From SHVO01 sp041905795 (lineage in GTDB: Bacteria > Pseudomonadota > Alphaproteobacteria > Rhodospirillales > Rhodospirillaceae), in contig JAYRKL010000004.1 in NCBI GenBank assembly GCA_041905795.1, positions 124,001 to 188,000 of the forward strand: a stretch of 64,000 nt of DNA. The letters are read 5' to 3'. The notes beneath the pieces are model-generated. The model worked only from the letters and a program-made list of their open reading frames with translations. It did no database searches and was not told where the DNA came from. Every line of letters begins with the position of its first letter. Position 1 is the first letter of the stretch. This document shows, piece by piece, positions 17,075-25,831 of the stretch. The position numbers and the translations under genes are program-made.

Positions 17075-17929
17075 TCAGGCTTCCGCGCCTTCTTTCTTCG
17101 GCGCGCGGGCGCGGGAGCGGGGCTTCTTCACCACGGTCGGGCCCTTGGGAGCGCCTTCGCCTTCGCCGGCGGCGTCGGGGAGTGCTTCCACCGGCGCGTT
17201 TTCGCCTTCGCCGATATCGACACCCGCGGTCTTCATTTCGTCCTGGATGCCGTCGAGCACGGTATTGGCCACCAGTTCGCAGTACAGCTTGATGGCGCGG
17301 ATGGCGTCGTCATTGCCCGGGATCGGATAGGTGATGCCGGCGGGATCGGAGTTGCTGTCCAGCACGGCGACCACCGGGATATTCAGCACCTTGGCTTCGG
17401 CGACGGCGATGGATTCCTTGTTGGTGTCGATCACGAACAGGATGTCGGGCAATCCGCCCATGTCCTTGATTCCGCCCAGCGACCGGTTCAGCTTTTCCAG
17501 GTCGCGCGCGCCCATCAGCTGTTCTTTCTTGGTCAGACCGGAGGTCTGCTGTTCGTTGCCGAGACGCTCTTCCAGGTCCTTCAGGCGCTTGATGGAGTTG
17601 GAGACGGTCTTCCAGTTGGTGAGCGTGCCGCCCAGCCAGCGGTGGTTGACGTAGTACTGGCCGCAACGCTCGGCGAATTCCTTCACGATCTCCTGGGCCT
17701 GGCGCTTGGTGCCGACGAACAGCACACGGCCGCCGTTGGCGGTCACGTCATGGATGGCCTGGAGGGCGCGGCTGAGCATCGGGACGCTCTGCTGCAGGTC
17801 GATGATATGGACCCCGTCCCTCACTCCGTAGAGGAAGGGTTTCATCTTGGGGTTCCAGCGGCGGGTGTTGTGGCCGAAGTGGGCGCCAGCTTCGATCAGC
17901 TGACGCATGGAAAAGGATGGCAGCGCCAT
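17075..17929 (-). CDS. rpsB: 30S ribosomal protein S2
   Basis: A 284-aa S2. The N-terminus MALPSFSMRQLIEAGAHFGHNTRRWNPKM and the segments VLFVGTKRQAQEIV, RWLGGTLTNWKT and PDILFVIDTNKESIAVAEA are family hallmarks. The ATG at 17929 has AGAGGA about 7 nt upstream and is clearly right; the open frame further upstream is the leader. A charged, Ala/Glu/Lys-rich tail of about 45 residues follows the core, as in many alphaproteobacteria. Confidence 0.97.
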   Translation of the reverse strand: MALPSFSMRQLIEAGAHFGHNTRRWNPKMKPFLYGVRDGVHIIDLQQSVPMLSRALQAIHDVTANGGRVLFVGTKRQAQEIVKEFAERCGQYYVNHRWLGGTLTNWKTVSNSIKRLKDLEERLGNEQQTSGLTKKEQLMGARDLEKLNRSLGGIKDMGGLPDILFVIDTNKESIAVAEAKVLNIPVVAVLDSNSDPAGITYPIPGNDDAIRAIKLYCELVANTVLDGIQDEMKTAGVDIGEGENAPVEALPDAAGEGEGAPKGPTVVKKPRSRARAPKKEGAEA

Positions 17930-18050
17930 TGTGGTCCTCTGTTTTCCGGTTATGCCTCCGCGGACGAGTGACCAGGGAAACCGTTCCCCCGGCACCGGAT
18001 GGACGAACTGGAACACCCAGCCGCCCGAGTCCGCGTGTGGAATGGCCGGG

Positions 18051-18079
18051 GATATAGGGGGTCTTTGCCCGAAAAGCAA
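18051..18079 (-). promoter_or_regulatory. Probable promoter of rpsB-tsf
   Basis: On the minus strand TTGCTT (18079-18074), a 17-bp spacer and TATATC (18056-18051). The implied start near 18044 gives a leader of about 115 nt before rpsB, long enough for S2 autoregulation. The rest of the 297-bp gap holds only the divergent promoter of the next gene. Confidence 0.55.
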
Positions 18080-18163
18080 GCAACCCCAGCGGGTTAAAGC
18101 CGGATTCCCGGACCTTTTCAGCGATTGTATCCTGGCCGGGGAACCGCCCCCCTCGGCAATCCC

Positions 18164-18193
18164 TTGAAAGGGCATGAGAAACGCCCAATCTAA
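18164..18193 (+). promoter_or_regulatory. Possible promoter of the DUF1232 gene
   Basis: TTGAAA (18164-18169), an 18-bp spacer and ATCTAA (18188-18193), followed by an AGGAGG ribosome binding site before the ATG at 18227. The -10 match is imperfect. Confidence 0.4.
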
Positions 18194-18226
18194 GCCGGGC
18201 GAGCCATTTCAGGAGGATCTGCGCCC

Positions 18227-18646
18227 ATGGACGCCACCATGACCCGGGAAGCCCTGGAACGGGCCTTGCGCGAAGGCATGCGCAAGATCAAGCGCTCGGA
18301 CCTGGGCCGCATCCTCCAGCGTTCCCGGACCCTGAAGCGGCTGATCCGGGGGCCCCTGGCCGATCTCGCCAGCGACGTCTCGGTGCTGTTCGACCTGATC
18401 AAGGACTACGCCGGCGGCACCTACCGCGAGGTGCCCCGGCGCACCGTGTTCGCGGCGGCCGTGGCCTTGACCTATGTCCTCAATCCCTTCGACCTGATCC
18501 CCGATTTCATCCCCGGGGTGGGCTATGTCGATGACAGCGCCATCCTGATGCTGGTGGTCCAGTCCCTCCGCGCCGACATCGACGACTACCGCACCTGGAC
18601 CCAGAAACTGGCGAAGCGGTTAAGGCACTTGAGCTTGGCGCTGTAG
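18227..18646 (+). CDS. YkvA-like DUF1232 membrane protein
   Basis: A 139-aa protein. The DUF1232 core is around residues 75-115 (AVALTYVLNPFDLIPDFIPGVGYVDDSAILMLVV), a hydrophobic hairpin with the conserved NPFDLIPD. A basic helical N-terminus precedes it and a charged helix follows. AGGAGG precedes the ATG. The biochemical role of the family is not established. It stands alone, divergent from rpsB and convergent with dnaE. Confidence 0.85.
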   Translation: MDATMTREALERALREGMRKIKRSDLGRILQRSRTLKRLIRGPLADLASDVSVLFDLIKDYAGGTYREVPRRTVFAAAVALTYVLNPFDLIPDFIPGVGYVDDSAILMLVVQSLRADIDDYRTWTQKLAKRLRHLSLAL

Positions 18647-18670
18647 GGGCCAACGGCTGCGCAGGGAAAT

Positions 18671-18752
18671 AATTGTACCGTCGATCGCGAAAGCGATTGA
18701 CCCGCCGGAGGCACGGTTCAGGAAGCTCCGAGAAATTGTACCTGGTACAATT
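18671..18752. promoter_or_regulatory. AATTGTACC word repeated three times, including a 19-bp palindrome
   Basis: In the 133-bp gap between the convergent DUF1232 gene and dnaE, AATTGTACC occurs at 18671-18679 and 18734-18742, and its complement at 18744-18752. The last two form a perfect 9-1-9 palindrome. A second hairpin (GTCGATCGC-GAAA-GCGATTGAC, 18680 to about 18702) lies between. It looks like a protein-binding or structured-RNA site; no known motif is recognised. Confidence 0.6.
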
Positions 18753-18779
18753 AATTCGAAATACCGCGCCCGTAGCGCC

Positions 18780-21700
18780 CTAAAACTCCCTGATCTCCAA
18801 AATTCCCGGGATGTTATTCAGCCCCGACAGCGTCTTCGGCTGAATCGCGAACGTCCCGGGCAAAGCCACGTCCACCTCATGCCCGTTGCTGCGTGTGGTG
18901 ACGACGATGCGGCCTTTGCCGCGGCCGTCGGCGGTGAGCAGGTCCTTGAACTCATGCAGGGGCAGGCCTGAGTCGACCCGGATCTTCAGGTTGCGCACCC
19001 GCGCCGCCACCGCCTTCTCCAGGGATTCGATCCGGCTGCCGAGCAGGCGGAGTTTTTCGTCCTCGATCTGGCCATCGAGGGTCAGCAGCACCGGCGTTCC
19101 GGAATCCAGAAGCTCGCGCGACGCGGACAGCACTTCCGAGAACACCATCACCTCGAATGAACCGGTGTCGTCGGACAGCGCGATGAAGGCGTACTTGTTG
19201 CCGCGCTTGCCCACCCGTTCGCGCTTGGACACCACCGTGCCCGCCATGCGGATCGGCCGCGCCACGTCGCCGGCGGTCAGGTTGGGCAGGTCCTTGGCCT
19301 TCACCACCGCCAGCGCCTGCAAGGTGCCGGCGTAGGCGTCCAAGGGATGCGCCGAGAGATAGAAGCCGATGGCGTCGAATTCGTTGGCGAGTTTCTCCAT
19401 CGGCCGCCAGTCGGGGATCTCGGGCAGCGACAGCTTCACCGCCGGGCCTTCGGCGCCGAACAGGCTGACCTGCTTGGAGACGCGGTCGCTGGCGCGGCTC
19501 TGGGCGTGGCGCAGAACCCCCTCGAGGCCCGCCAGCAACTGCGCGCGGTTGGCGTGAAGTGAATCGAACGCTCCGGCCCGCACCAGGTTCTCCAGCAGGC
19601 GCTTGTTGATGACACCGCCGTCGATGCGGTTGGCGAAGTCCATGAGGTTCTTGAACGGACCTTTGGCGCGCTCCTTGACCAGCGCCTCCATGGCGCCGGT
19701 GCCGACATTGCGCACAGCCGCGAGCGCATAGCGTATGGCCGCCTTCTTGCCCTCGGCGTGTTCCACCGAGAACGTCACATCCGAGGCATTGATGTCGGGC
19801 GGCAACAGCGTGATGCCGAGACGCTCGACCTCGGCGCGGAACATCGCCAGCTTGTCGGTGTTGTGCATATCGAGCGTCATCGACGCCGCCAGGAACTCGA
19901 CCGGATAGTTCGCCTTCAGGTAAGCGGTCTGGTAGGCCACCAGGGCGTAGGCCGCCGCGTGGGACTTGTTGAAGCCGTAGCCCGCGAATTTCTCGATGGT
20001 CTCGAAGATCACGCCGGCGCGTTCGGGCTTGATGTTCTGGGTGCCCGCGCCTTCGACGAACTTGTCGCGCTGGGCGTCCATCTCCGCCTTGATCTTCTTG
20101 CCCATGGCGCGACGCAGAAGGTCGGCGCCGCCGAGGCTGTAGCCCGCCAGGATCTGCGCGGCCTGCATCACCTGCTCCTGGTAGACCATGATCCCGTAGG
20201 TTTCCTTCAGGATCGGCTCCAGCGAGGGATGCATGTAGTCGATGGGCTCGCGGTTATGCTTGCGGTTGATGAAGCTCGGGATGTTGTCCATCGGACCCGG
20301 GCGGTACAGCGCCACCACGGCGATCAGGTCCTCGAACACGTCGGGCTTCAGGTTGCGGAGCACGTCACGCATGCCCGTGCTTTCAAACTGGAACACGCCC
20401 ACCATGTCGGCCTTCATCAGCATCTCGAAGGTACGCCGGTCGTCGAGTGGGATATGGGCGATGTCGAGTTCAACATCGCGCTTGCGCAAGAGCTTCACCG
20501 CCGTATCGATGACGGTGAGGGTCTTCAACCCCAGGAAGTCGAACTTCACCAGGCCGGCGTTCTCCACCCACTTCATGTTGAACTGGGTCACCGGCATGTC
20601 GGACTTGGGATCGCGGTAGAGCGGCACCAGTTCGTCCAGCGGCCGGTCGCCGATCACCAGGCCGGCGGCGTGCACGCCGGCATGGGCGTAGAGCCCTTCC
20701 AGCTTGAGCGAGATGTCGAGCAGATGTTTGACGCTCTCGTCGGTGTCGCGCAGGGTTTGAAGCTCGGGCTCGGCGTTCACCGCCTGCTCCAGGGTCACCG
20801 GATTGGCGGGATTGTTGGGCACCATTTTGCAGATCTTGTCGACGTAGCCGAGCGGCATCTCGAGCACGCGGCCGACGTTGCGCAACACCGCGCGCGCCTG
20901 GAGCTTTCCGAAGGTGATGATCTGCGCGACGCGATCACGTCCGTATTCGTTCTGCACATAGCGGATCACCTCGTCGCGGCGGTCCTGGCAGAAGTCGATA
21001 TCGAAGTCGGGCATGGATACGCGTTCGGGGTTCAGGAACCGCTCGAACAGCAGGCCGAAGCGCAAAGGGTCAAGGTCGGTGATGGTCAGCGCCCAGGCCA
21101 CCACCGAGCCGGCGCCCGAACCGCGCCCCGGGCCGACCGGGATGTCGTGTTCCTTGGCCCACTGGATGAAGTCCGCGACGATCATGAAGTAGCCGGCGAA
21201 GCCCATTTTAACAATCATGTTGGCTTCGTAGTCCAGGCGCTCGCGGTAGGGCTTGGCGGCGTGGGCCTTCTCGTCGCCGCTCATGCCGGGCTTGAAGACC
21301 TGGGCTTCCAGGCGCGCTTCCAGGCCGGCCTTGGCAAGATCGCGCAAGGCCTCTTCTTCCGTGCGGTTCCCGGTCTTGGGCGAGCGCGGCAGGATCGGTT
21401 TGCGCTCATTGACCTTGAAGGCGCAGCGCTTGGCGATGACCGCGGTGTTGGCGACGGCCTCGGGCAGGTCGGCGAACAGCGCCTCCATCTCCGCGGCGCT
21501 CTTGAAGCGGTGTTCGGGCGTCAGGCGGCGGCGGTTGTGCATCGAGACGAAGGACTTCTCGGCGATGCAGATCAGGGCGTCGTGGGCGGCGTACATGCCT
21601 TCGTCGGCGAAGAAACATTCGTTGGTGGCGACCAGCGGGATGTCGTAGGCGTAGGCGATGTCGATCAGCGCGCTCTCGATGCGCTCCTCGGCCTTGAGGC

Positions 21701-22259
21701 CATGGCGCATGATCTCGATGTAGAGCCGGCCGGGGAAAATCTCCGCCAGCTTCTGCACGCAGTCCTCGGCCTTGATGCGCTGGCCGTCGAGCAGGTGGCG
21801 CCCCACCGTGCCGGCCGGCCCGGCGGTGAGCGTGATCAGTCCGGCGGAATGTGCCTTCAAGTCATCCCAGGAAACCTGCGGCGTTTCGCCGGTGGTGGTC
21901 TCGACAAAGGCCTTGCTCACCAGGCGGATCAGGTTCTCATAGCCCTCGGCGTTCTGGCACAGCACCACCAGGGCGTCGGGCTCAGGCTGGCGCCCCGCCT
22001 GCCCGCCCTGGCTTGAATGACCGTTGGAGGTGTCCTCGCGGCGGATGGCCAGCTGGCAGCCGACAATGGGCTGGATGCCGAGCTTGGCGCACTCGGACGA
22101 AAACTCCAGGGCGCCGAACAGGTTGCGCGTATCGGTGAGCGCCACTGCCGGCATTTCGGCCTTGGCGCAGAGGCCCGCCAGCTTGCCGATCTTGATGGCC
22201 CCTTCCGCCAGCGAATAGGCCGAATGGACGCGCAGATGGACGAAGGGCGATTTGGACAT
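18780..22259 (-). CDS. dnaE: DNA polymerase III alpha subunit
   Basis: The 1159-aa replicative polymerase (DnaE1 type). An N-terminal PHP domain starts FVHLRVHSAYSLAEGAIKIGKL. The polymerase palm has the paired catalytic aspartates in PDFDIDFCQDRRDEVIRYV and the third in KFDFLGLKTLTVIDTA. The fingers include QIITFGKLQARAVLRNVGRV and RRAMGKKIKAEMD, and GYGFNKSHAAAYALVAYQTAYLK follows. Near the C-terminus an OB-fold segment (IRMAGTVVSKRERVGKRGNKYAFIALSDDTGSFEVMVFSEVL) is present. Full length. A consensus DnaA box lies 50 bp upstream of the ATG. Confidence 0.97.
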   Translation of the reverse strand: MSKSPFVHLRVHSAYSLAEGAIKIGKLAGLCAKAEMPAVALTDTRNLFGALEFSSECAKLGIQPIVGCQLAIRREDTSNGHSSQGGQAGRQPEPDALVVLCQNAEGYENLIRLVSKAFVETTTGETPQVSWDDLKAHSAGLITLTAGPAGTVGRHLLDGQRIKAEDCVQKLAEIFPGRLYIEIMRHGLKAEERIESALIDIAYAYDIPLVATNECFFADEGMYAAHDALICIAEKSFVSMHNRRRLTPEHRFKSAAEMEALFADLPEAVANTAVIAKRCAFKVNERKPILPRSPKTGNRTEEEALRDLAKAGLEARLEAQVFKPGMSGDEKAHAAKPYRERLDYEANMIVKMGFAGYFMIVADFIQWAKEHDIPVGPGRGSGAGSVVAWALTITDLDPLRFGLLFERFLNPERVSMPDFDIDFCQDRRDEVIRYVQNEYGRDRVAQIITFGKLQARAVLRNVGRVLEMPLGYVDKICKMVPNNPANPVTLEQAVNAEPELQTLRDTDESVKHLLDISLKLEGLYAHAGVHAAGLVIGDRPLDELVPLYRDPKSDMPVTQFNMKWVENAGLVKFDFLGLKTLTVIDTAVKLLRKRDVELDIAHIPLDDRRTFEMLMKADMVGVFQFESTGMRDVLRNLKPDVFEDLIAVVALYRPGPMDNIPSFINRKHNREPIDYMHPSLEPILKETYGIMVYQEQVMQAAQILAGYSLGGADLLRRAMGKKIKAEMDAQRDKFVEGAGTQNIKPERAGVIFETIEKFAGYGFNKSHAAAYALVAYQTAYLKANYPVEFLAASMTLDMHNTDKLAMFRAEVERLGITLLPPDINASDVTFSVEHAEGKKAAIRYALAAVRNVGTGAMEALVKERAKGPFKNLMDFANRIDGGVINKRLLENLVRAGAFDSLHANRAQLLAGLEGVLRHAQSRASDRVSKQVSLFGAEGPAVKLSLPEIPDWRPMEKLANEFDAIGFYLSAHPLDAYAGTLQALAVVKAKDLPNLTAGDVARPIRMAGTVVSKRERVGKRGNKYAFIALSDDTGSFEVMVFSEVLSASRELLDSGTPVLLTLDGQIEDEKLRLLGSRIESLEKAVAARVRNLKIRVDSGLPLHEFKDLLTADGRGKGRIVVTTRSNGHEVDVALPGTFAIQPKTLSGLNNIPGILEIREF

Positions 22260-22308
22260 ACCTTAGAATTCCATAGCCCCTGCCCGGCTGTCAGCCGCCG
22301 GTCCCGGG

Positions 22309-22317
22309 TTATCCACA
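22309..22317 (+). promoter_or_regulatory. Consensus DnaA box upstream of dnaE
   Basis: TTATCCACA, a perfect match to the 9-mer DnaA box, lies in the 126-bp divergent gap between dnaE and the dienelactone hydrolase gene. A single box could arise by chance, so function is a guess. Confidence 0.4.
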
Positions 22318-22385
22318 GAAATGTGCGATAGGCGGGTTTGGGCGCAGCCGCTATCCTTCGGCCCCAACCTTTTGGGGAGCCCGCC

Positions 22386-23252
22386 ATGGACAAAGTACTC
22401 GAACACGAACTCAGCATCGCCTCGACGGGTGTGCTGTCGCGCCGTTTCGCGGTCACCACCCTCGCCACCGGATTCGCCATGGCGGTGATGCCGGTCTCGG
22501 CCCAGACCATCACCACCGACAGCAACGGTCTGACCGCCGGCGAAGTGCAGATCCCCGCCGTCGGCGGCGGTATCCCCGGTTACCGCGCCATGCCCGCGGC
22601 CCGCGGCAAGTATCCGGTGGTGCTGGTGGTGCAGGAGATCTTCGGCGTCCATGAGCATATCAAGGACCTGTGCCGGCGCCTCGCCAAGGCCGGCTACTAC
22701 GCCATCGCCCCCGAGATGTACGCCCGCCAGGGCGACGTCTCCAAGCTCTCGTCCATCGACGACATCCGCCCGATCGTCGCCAAGGTGCCCGATAGCCAGG
22801 TCATGCAGGACCTGGACTCGGCGGTGAATTTCGCCCGCGCCAGCGGCAACGCGGATACCACGAAAGTCGCCGTCACCGGCTTCTGCTGGGGCGGGCGCAT
22901 CACCTGGATGTACACCGCCCACAGCGCATCCGTGAAAGCCGGCGTCGCATGGTACGGCGCCCTGATCGGCGCCGCCAACGAGATGAAGCCCACCAATCCC
23001 ATCGACGAGATCAAGAATCTGCATGCGCCGGTGCTCGGCCTTTATGCCGGCAAGGACACCGGCATCACCATGGCCCATGTCGACCAGATGCGCGCGGCCT
23101 TGAAGGCCGCCAACAACCCCTCGCGCATCGACGTCTATCCCGACGCCGAACACGGCTTCAACGCCGACTACCGCCCCAGCTACAACGCCGCCGACGCCAA
23201 GGACGGCTGGGCCAAGATGCTGGCCTGGTTCAAACAGAACGGCGTGGCGTAG
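22386..23252 (+). CDS. Exported dienelactone hydrolase-family protein
   Basis: A 288-aa alpha/beta hydrolase of the dienelactone hydrolase (carboxymethylenebutenolidase) family. The nucleophile Cys167 is in GFCWGG, the acid Asp224 in LYAGKDTG and the His256 in DAEHGFNADYRPSY. The N-terminus (SRRFAVTTLATGFAMAVMPVSA, about residues 18-39) looks like a twin-arginine signal, so the enzyme is probably periplasmic. The ATG at 22386 has GGGGAG just upstream; an in-frame ATG 48 bp earlier is less likely. Substrate cannot be told; no catechol-pathway genes are nearby. Confidence 0.88.
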   Translation: MDKVLEHELSIASTGVLSRRFAVTTLATGFAMAVMPVSAQTITTDSNGLTAGEVQIPAVGGGIPGYRAMPAARGKYPVVLVVQEIFGVHEHIKDLCRRLAKAGYYAIAPEMYARQGDVSKLSSIDDIRPIVAKVPDSQVMQDLDSAVNFARASGNADTTKVAVTGFCWGGRITWMYTAHSASVKAGVAWYGALIGAANEMKPTNPIDEIKNLHAPVLGLYAGKDTGITMAHVDQMRAALKAANNPSRIDVYPDAEHGFNADYRPSYNAADAKDGWAKMLAWFKQNGVA

Positions 23253-23267
23253 TACCAGGCACAGACG

Positions 23268-23310
23268 GTCATCCTCCGGCGCCGCCTCTTGGCGGAGTCC
23301 CGAGGATGAC
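23268..23310. repeat. Short REP-like palindrome
   Basis: GTCATCCTC (23268-23276) pairs with CGAGGATGAC (23301-23310) around an inner CCGCC-TCTT-GGCGG hairpin. The ends match the REPIN-like copies at 2.3 and 25.8 kb but the middle is missing. It lies between the stops of the convergent hydrolase and dps genes and could terminate both. Confidence 0.75.
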
Positions 23311-23318
23311 GGTTGAGT

Positions 23319-23792
23319 TTATTTACCTTCGAGGAGGCTTCGCAGCATCCACGCGGTCTTTTCGTGGACTTGCAGGCGCTGGGTCACCAGGTCGATGGTC
23401 GGCTGGTCGTTGGCCTTCTCCGCCGCCGGCAGCACGGCGCGGGCGGTCTTGGCCACCTGCTCATGACCCTTCACCAGGTCGCGCACCATGTCGGTGGCCT
23501 TGGGCACGCTCTCTTCTTCCTTGATGCTGGTGAGCTTGGCGATCTGCTTGTAGGTGCCAGGCGCCACTTCACCCAAAGTACGGATACGCTCGGCGATCAA
23601 ATCCACCGCCAACCAGATCTCGTTGTACTGAGTCTCGAACATGAGATGCAGGGTCTGGAACATCGGGCCGGTGACGTTCCAATGATAATTGTGGGTCTTC
23701 AGGTAGAGCGTGTAGGTGTCCGCGAACAGCTTGGCGAGGCCGCCGGCGATGGCCTTGCGGTCTTTCTTGTCGATGCCGATATCGATGTCCAT
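23319..23792 (-). CDS. dps: Dps-family DNA-protection/ferritin-like protein
   Basis: A 157-aa Dps dodecamer subunit, which oxidises and stores iron with H2O2 and shields DNA. The inter-subunit ferroxidase residues are in THNYHWNVTGPMFQTLHLMFETQYNEIWLAVDLIAERI (His37, His49 and the following Asp and Glu). Four helices cover the chain and the length is typical. GGAGG lies about 9 nt before the ATG. It has its own strong promoter with an overlapping inverted repeat. Confidence 0.93.
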   Translation of the reverse strand: MDIDIGIDKKDRKAIAGGLAKLFADTYTLYLKTHNYHWNVTGPMFQTLHLMFETQYNEIWLAVDLIAERIRTLGEVAPGTYKQIAKLTSIKEEESVPKATDMVRDLVKGHEQVAKTARAVLPAAEKANDQPTIDLVTQRLQVHEKTAWMLRSLLEGK

Positions 23793-23809
23793 GGCTGCGC
23801 CTCCTGGGC

Positions 23810-23854
23810 TTTAGAATAGTTCAAATTATCCCGCCGCCCGCCGGAGAACGTCAA
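23810..23854 (-). promoter_or_regulatory. dps promoter with Irr/ICE-like inverted repeat
   Basis: On the minus strand TTGACG (23854-23849), an 18-bp spacer and GATAAT (23830-23825). Overlapping the likely start site is TTTAGAATAGTTCAAA (plus strand 23810-23825), an imperfect inverted repeat close to the TTAGAA-N3-TTCTAA pattern I recall for alphaproteobacterial iron-control (Irr) boxes. The promoter is well supported; the regulator is inferred. Confidence 0.55.
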
Positions 23855-23870
23855 GCGTTACGCGGTTAAA

Positions 23871-24551
23871 TTAAACCGACGTCAACACGCCATGGGCGAG
23901 ACGCACGGTGCGGTCCATCCGTGCCGCGAGCGCCGGATTATGGGTCGCGATCAGCGCGGCGAGACCATGACTGCGCGCCAGCGCGATGAACTGGGCGAAC
24001 ACCGCTTCCGAGGTATCGGGATCGAGGTTGCCGGTGGGCTCATCCGCTAGCAACAGCGCCGGCCGGTTGGCCAGCGCGCGGGCGATGGCGACGCGCTGCT
24101 GCTCGCCGCCCGAGAGTTGGCCGGGGCGATGCTCGGCGCGGGCCGCGAGGCCCATGGCGGCGAGCAGTTCCCGCGCCCGCGCCTTGGCGTCCGATTTGGC
24201 GACGCCGGCGATCATCTGCGGGACGACGATATTCTCCTCGGCGGAGAACTCGGGCAGCAGGTGGTGGAACTGATAGACGAAACCGAGCTTGGAGCGGCGC
24301 AACTCGGTGCGGCGCTGATCGCCGAGCGCGCCGCAGTCCTCGCCCGACAGCCGCACCTGGCCGCCGTCGGGCAGTTCAAGCAGGCCGGCGATATGCAGAA
24401 GAGTGGATTTGCCGGCGCCCGACGGCCCCACCAGCGCCACGACCTCGCCCTTGCCGACCGTCAGTTCGGCGCCGCGCAGCACTTGCAGCGTGCTGCCGCC
24501 CTGCACGAAATTGCGCTGCAGATTCTTGAGTTCAAGGACCGGTTCACTCAT
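23871..24551 (-). CDS. lolD: Lipoprotein-releasing ABC transporter ATPase LolD
   Basis: A 226-aa ABC ATPase powering extraction of lipoproteins from the inner membrane for delivery to LolA. Walker A is GPSGAGKST, Q-loop VYQFHHLLPEF, signature LSGGEQQRVAIARAL, Walker B LLLADEPTGNLD and the switch His is in ATHNP. It overlaps the lolC stop by 8 nt, so the two are translationally coupled. Confidence 0.95.
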   Translation of the reverse strand: MSEPVLELKNLQRNFVQGGSTLQVLRGAELTVGKGEVVALVGPSGAGKSTLLHIAGLLELPDGGQVRLSGEDCGALGDQRRTELRRSKLGFVYQFHHLLPEFSAEENIVVPQMIAGVAKSDAKARARELLAAMGLAARAEHRPGQLSGGEQQRVAIARALANRPALLLADEPTGNLDPDTSEAVFAQFIALARSHGLAALIATHNPALAARMDRTVRLAHGVLTSV

Positions 24552-25797
24552 AGCGCAGCGCCTCGACCGGATCGGTCTTGGCCGCGCGCCAGGACGGATA
24601 AATCGTCGCCGCGAAGGACAGCGCCAGCGCCATGGCGACGATGGAGGCGGTCTCGCGCCATTCCATCTTGGCGGGGATCTGGGTCAGGTAATAAACCTCG
24701 GGCGAGAACACTTCCGTGCCGGTGATATAGCGCAAGGCCTGATGCACATGCTCGATATTGTCGCAGAACGCCAGGCCGAGACCGAACCCCAGCAAGGTGC
24801 CGATGACGCCGACGCTGGCGCCGGCGATGAAAAACACGCGCATCACCATGCCGCGCGTGGCGCCCATGGTGCGCAGGATGGCGATGTCCGAGCCCTTGTC
24901 CTTGACCAGCATGATCAGGCCCGAGACCACGTTCAGCACCGCCACCAGGATGATCATGGTCAGGATCAGGAACATGACGTTGCGCTCGACCTCGAGCGCA
25001 TTGAAATAGGCCTGGTTGGTCTGTTCCCAGGACAGGACGCGCGTGCGCGGACCGAGAGCCTGTTCGACCTGCCCGGATATGGCGCGGGCCAGGTCGGGGT
25101 CGTTCACACGCACCTCGAAGCTGGTGACCCCGCCCGGCACCTTGAAATAGGTCTGGGCCAGCGCCAAGGGCATGAACACGATGGAACTGTCGTATTCGCT
25201 CATGTCGGTGTTGAACACGCCGCTGACCAGGAACGAGGCCGAGCGCGGCGCCGAGCCGAAGGCGGTGACATTGCCATTGGGCGATACCAGGGTGAGTTCG
25301 TCCCCGGCCCTCACCCCGAAGCGCTCGGCCATGCGGACGCCGATGAGGATGCCCTCGCCGCCGTTGAACTCCGAGAGCGAACCGTCGACGATATGGTCGG
25401 AGACGCGGGAGAGCTTGTCCATGTCTTCCCAGCGCATGCCGCGGACCAGGGCGCCGGCGGCCGCGGCCTTGGACGCCGCCAGCACCTGGCCCTCGATGAT
25501 CGGCGTGACATTGGCGACGCCCGGGATTGCCGCGACCGTCTTGGCCTTGGCGTCATAGTCCTGGATCATCGACTCCCGCGCCGCCGGGTAGATGTTGATA
25601 TGCCCGTTGACGCCGAGGATGCGGTCCAGGATGTCGGCGCGGAAGCCGTTCATCACCGCCATGACGATGATGAGGGTAGCGACGCCCAGCGCGATCCCCA
25701 CCAGGGAGAACCCGGCGATGACCGAGACAAAACCCTCCTTGCGCCGCGCCCGGAGGTAGCGGAGCGCCACCATGCGTTCGAAGGCGCCGAAGATCAT
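24544..25797 (-). CDS. lolC: Lipoprotein-releasing system permease LolC/LolE
   Basis: A 417-aa permease with one N-terminal membrane helix (RYLRARRKEGFVSVIAGFSLVGIALGVATLIIVMAVMNGFR), a large periplasmic domain and three C-terminal helices (FtsX-like region NVVSGLIMLVKDKGSDIAILRTMGATRG). Only one permease gene is present, so the transporter is probably LolCD with a homodimeric, LolF-type permease, as in many alphaproteobacteria. proS lies upstream, separated by a REPIN-like repeat. Confidence 0.93.
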   Translation of the reverse strand: MIFGAFERMVALRYLRARRKEGFVSVIAGFSLVGIALGVATLIIVMAVMNGFRADILDRILGVNGHINIYPAARESMIQDYDAKAKTVAAIPGVANVTPIIEGQVLAASKAAAAGALVRGMRWEDMDKLSRVSDHIVDGSLSEFNGGEGILIGVRMAERFGVRAGDELTLVSPNGNVTAFGSAPRSASFLVSGVFNTDMSEYDSSIVFMPLALAQTYFKVPGGVTSFEVRVNDPDLARAISGQVEQALGPRTRVLSWEQTNQAYFNALEVERNVMFLILTMIILVAVLNVVSGLIMLVKDKGSDIAILRTMGATRGMVMRVFFIAGASVGVIGTLLGFGLGLAFCDNIEHVHQALRYITGTEVFSPEVYYLTQIPAKMEWRETASIVAMALALSFAATIYPSWRAAKTDPVEALRYE

Positions 25798-25831
25798 GCG
25801 AAGGCCTCCCAGCCTTGGCCTATTCCTTTTT

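Noticed and set aside
19758..22016. Plus-strand 752-codon frame opposite dnaE
   Set aside because: Shadow of dnaE for the same reasons.
22309..22317. Replication origin near dnaE
   Set aside because: Only one DnaA box was noticed and there is no AT-rich unwinding region or origin-linked genes.
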